Source: Candidatus Poseidoniales archaeon (GTDB taxonomy: Archaea > Thermoplasmatota > Poseidoniia > Poseidoniales > Thalassarchaeaceae). Taken from it: DNA of 64,000 nucleotides. A model generated the notes under the pieces. It saw nothing but the letters and a program-made list of their open reading frames with translations, did no database searches and was not told the DNA's origin. The number at the start of each line of letters is the position of its first letter. Position 1 is the first letter of the stretch. The stretch lies in NCBI GenBank assembly GCA_012960975.1, contig DUAE01000001.1, positions 39,544-103,543 on the forward strand. Reading direction: 5' to 3'. The position numbers and the translations under genes are program-made. Of this stretch, positions 62,396-64,000 are shown piece by piece.

Positions 62396-62480
62396 AGAAC
62401 TTGCAGGGGAGAATTTTGCTGAGAGGTCACTTTCGGGTGACGACCCGTTGACCTGATCTGGGTAATGCCAGCGGAGGGAG
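62396..62480 (+). ncRNA. TPP riboswitch (THI element)
   Basis: The conserved core is present in order: CAGGGGA (62404-62410), CTGAGA (62419-62424; pyrimidine-sensing loop), a variable P3 hairpin with GGTCAC/GTGACGACC, then ACCTGATCTGG (62451-62461), TAATGCCAGCG (62463-62473) and GAGGGA (62474-62479; pyrophosphate side and closing helix). The GGAGGGAG that serves as ribosome-binding site (62473-62480) is inside the aptamer's 3' strand, five bases before the ATG at 62485, so ligand binding should hide it. That suggests translational repression by thiamine pyrophosphate. The 5' boundary is approximate. Confidence 0.95.
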
Positions 62481-62484
62481 AAAT

Positions 62485-63912
62485 ATGGAAACAAATATAG
62501 CATATTTATTGATGATTGTAACACTTGGTTTTTTTGGCTATGTTGGCTACCAAGTAACGACGAATGAACAAATTGACGGAGATTCTTATCTATCTGCCCG
62601 TGGTTCACAAAACTCGATTCGAATCGGTTTGAGTCTCTTCGCATCTGGCATGGGTATTTGGGTTCTTTTCGGCCCCTCTGAGGTGGGTTACTACGGTGGT
62701 TTTTGGGATGTTACTGGTTATGCGGTTTCAGCTGCTACGCCTTTTCTTTTACTCGCTTATGTTGGTCCAATAATCCGCGAGCGTTTGCCGTCGGGGGTTA
62801 CTCTTGCGGACTATGTTCGCATGCGACTCGGCCGGCCTATGCAGGTTTATGTTGGTCTCATTTCAGTGCTATACATGTTCACTTTTCTGTTTGCAGAATT
62901 TACTGCAATCGGCAAAGGGATGGGTTTGCTAGCAGGGGTTGAACCTATCATTCCGATTCTAGCTGTTGCGATAGCTACTGCGGGATACACAGCCTATGGT
63001 GGATTGCCGGCATCTCTGGCTACCGACCGGATTCAAGCATGGATTGTTCTGTTTTTGATAGTCTCCTTGCTGCTATTCCTCTTTGGCGGCGATATAGGTG
63101 GACTGCTCAGTGATGCCAAAGCGTATACTCCGGAAGATATTCAGTGGGAATGGTATCATGGAAGCATGTCAGATATGAGCACTTTCGAGTCAGGTTTGGC
63201 TCTGGTGATTGCGATAACTGCAGCTGAAATGTTTTCTCAAGGCAATTGGCAGCGCGCTTGGGCATCAGAATCTGACGAGGCGCTGAAGCAAGGTGCTTGG
63301 ATGGCAGCAGCACTAGTTCTTCCATTGGTTTTCGTGATGGGAGTTCTCGGTGCTGCTGTTGCCGGGCAAGGTGCAGTTGAAGACCCAGCTGCCGCATTTT
63401 TCTATCTCATAGAAGACGCTGGTCCACTATTCATTGCAGCATTTATCGTGCTCGCGGTGGCGTTAGTTGCTTCGAGTGCAGATACTTTGCAAAATGCGAT
63501 TGTCGCTTCAATTTCTCGAGATCTATCTGATGGAAATATGGGAATTAAAGGTGCGAGGATTTGGACTATTACACTGATGATCCCAGCAATTTTTCTCTCT
63601 ACCGGGCCAACTATTGGAATCTTCGAAATTTTCCTTTTCGCTGATCTTCTGGCAACCGCTACCGTCGCCCCAGTTTTGCTAACTCTTTGGGATAAAGTGT
63701 CGGCTAAGGGGGCACTTTCCGGAGCACTTTCAGGTTTACTCTCAGTGGTGATTTATGGTACTGTAACAGCTGATGTTTCAGCAGGATTCAATTATATTCT
63801 TCATCCAACAAATGAGCTAGGACTCGCGAATCTCCGGGTCTTTCTCGCAGCACTTATCGGCTCAGCATTCGTTACAGTGGTAGGTTCTTACGCCATGCCC
63901 GATGAGTCCTAA
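62485..63912 (+). CDS. Sodium:solute symporter-family transporter, putative thiamine or precursor importer
   Basis: 475 residues with about 13 membrane helices, SSS-family fold. Recognisable motifs: IRIGLSLFASGMGIWVLFGPSEVGYYGG in the first core helix (in parts: SGMGIWVLF), TAYGGLPASLATDRIQAWIVL, and EMFSQGNWQRAWAS, equivalent to the family G-Q-R/W segment in TM6-7. Family members import solutes with Na+. The TPP riboswitch directly in front identifies thiamine, its pyrimidine (HMP) or another B1 precursor as the likely substrate. A similar riboswitch-linked SSS transporter, ThiV in SAR11-type bacteria, has been proposed for HMP. Confidence 0.88.
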   Translation: METNIAYLLMIVTLGFFGYVGYQVTTNEQIDGDSYLSARGSQNSIRIGLSLFASGMGIWVLFGPSEVGYYGGFWDVTGYAVSAATPFLLLAYVGPIIRERLPSGVTLADYVRMRLGRPMQVYVGLISVLYMFTFLFAEFTAIGKGMGLLAGVEPIIPILAVAIATAGYTAYGGLPASLATDRIQAWIVLFLIVSLLLFLFGGDIGGLLSDAKAYTPEDIQWEWYHGSMSDMSTFESGLALVIAITAAEMFSQGNWQRAWASESDEALKQGAWMAAALVLPLVFVMGVLGAAVAGQGAVEDPAAAFFYLIEDAGPLFIAAFIVLAVALVASSADTLQNAIVASISRDLSDGNMGIKGARIWTITLMIPAIFLSTGPTIGIFEIFLFADLLATATVAPVLLTLWDKVSAKGALSGALSGLLSVVIYGTVTADVSAGFNYILHPTNELGLANLRVFLAALIGSAFVTVVGSYAMPDES

Positions 63913-63915
63913 TCA

Positions 63916-64000
63916 ATGTCAGATTCGAACGATGATCCGCTGATGCCGGTCGTTTGCGCTCCTGAACACCCTGACCCTGACTTCGTTTCTCCTTGTGCGA
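63916..64000 (+). CDS. Start of an unidentified gene, cut by window end
   Basis: An open frame begins with ATG at 63916, three bases after the transporter stop, and reads MSDSNDDPLMPVVCAPEH... up to the window end (28 codons) with no stop. Too short to identify. The tight spacing suggests it is in the same TPP-controlled transcript. Confidence 0.5.
   Translation, partial: MSDSNDDPLMPVVCAPEHPDPDFVSPCA

Overview
The window reads as a compact archaeal chromosome segment, most likely from a planktonic marine Thermoplasmatota of the Marine Group II (Poseidoniales) type. The archaeal signal comes from ribosomal protein L40e, an NMD3 homologue, membrane-anchored LonB, an exosome Csl4 protein, UPF0147, a METTL5-like methyltransferase, archaeal-type AspRS and TATA-like promoters close to start codons. 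Mixed with these are bacterial-type genes typical of that lineage: GyrB, SufCBD, the Ccm system, RmuC, FabH, NiSOD, P5C dehydrogenase and an M23 peptidase. By eye the base composition is in the mid-40s % GC. The lineage assignment is inference from gene content; no marker phylogeny was run. No rRNA, tRNA, insertion sequence, prophage or CRISPR array was found.

Layout. 1-8.3 kb: gyrB (cut by the window edge), aroD, a large PKD-domain surface metallopeptidase with a small membrane partner, and a secreted glutaminyl cyclase. 8.3-12.1 kb: membrane proteins, a thymidylate kinase with a long extra C-terminal domain, and a membrane-anchored Smr protein. 12.1-16.2 kb: Fe-S assembly locus sufC-sufB-sufD, divergent from an Nfu-like gene, with an iron-regulator-like inverted repeat between them. 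16.2-22.7 kb: Maf, a giant membrane-anchored subtilase and a rhomboid protease, the last two both ending in zinc ribbons. 22.8-25.1 kb: a cytochrome c maturation cassette (CcmA-CcmB fusion, CcmC, tiny CcmD). 25.2-34.3 kb: NMD3, PGI/PMI, M23 peptidase, RmuC, ASADH, METTL5-like methyltransferase, a Csl4-RRM-RGG fusion and an unusual radical SAM protein. 34.4-39.2 kb: a 1629-residue surface protein of RCC1, cysteine-rich and Asp-rich repeats. 39.4-40.1 kb: NiSOD and its maturation protease. 40.1-48.7 kb: a long minus-strand run with GtrA-like protein, AspRS, then a tightly packed set (formyltransferase, SDR, luciferase-like monooxygenase, asparaginase-II-like, ALDH) and FabH. 48.9-64 kb: aldo-keto reductase, ABM protein, TrmI, a thioredoxin/cadherin-like surface protein, LonB, isoaspartyl peptidase, UPF0147, LysE exporter, L40e, PurA, a small zinc-finger-like protein, P5C dehydrogenase, and a TPP riboswitch controlling an SSS-family transporter.

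How it fits together. The proteases, amino-acid catabolic enzymes and adhesin-like giants suggest a protein-degrading heterotroph with a decorated surface. The Ccm, Suf and NiSOD genes point to an aerobic, cytochrome-based, oxidative-stress-exposed life. The TPP riboswitch in front of a transporter suggests uptake of thiamine or a precursor. The strongest leads for new biology are the five-gene putative catabolic operon (41.2-46.7 kb), the TPP-riboswitch transporter, the exosome-RRM fusion, and the set of strong inverted repeats placed directly before start codons (gyrB, rhomboid, radical SAM, lonB).
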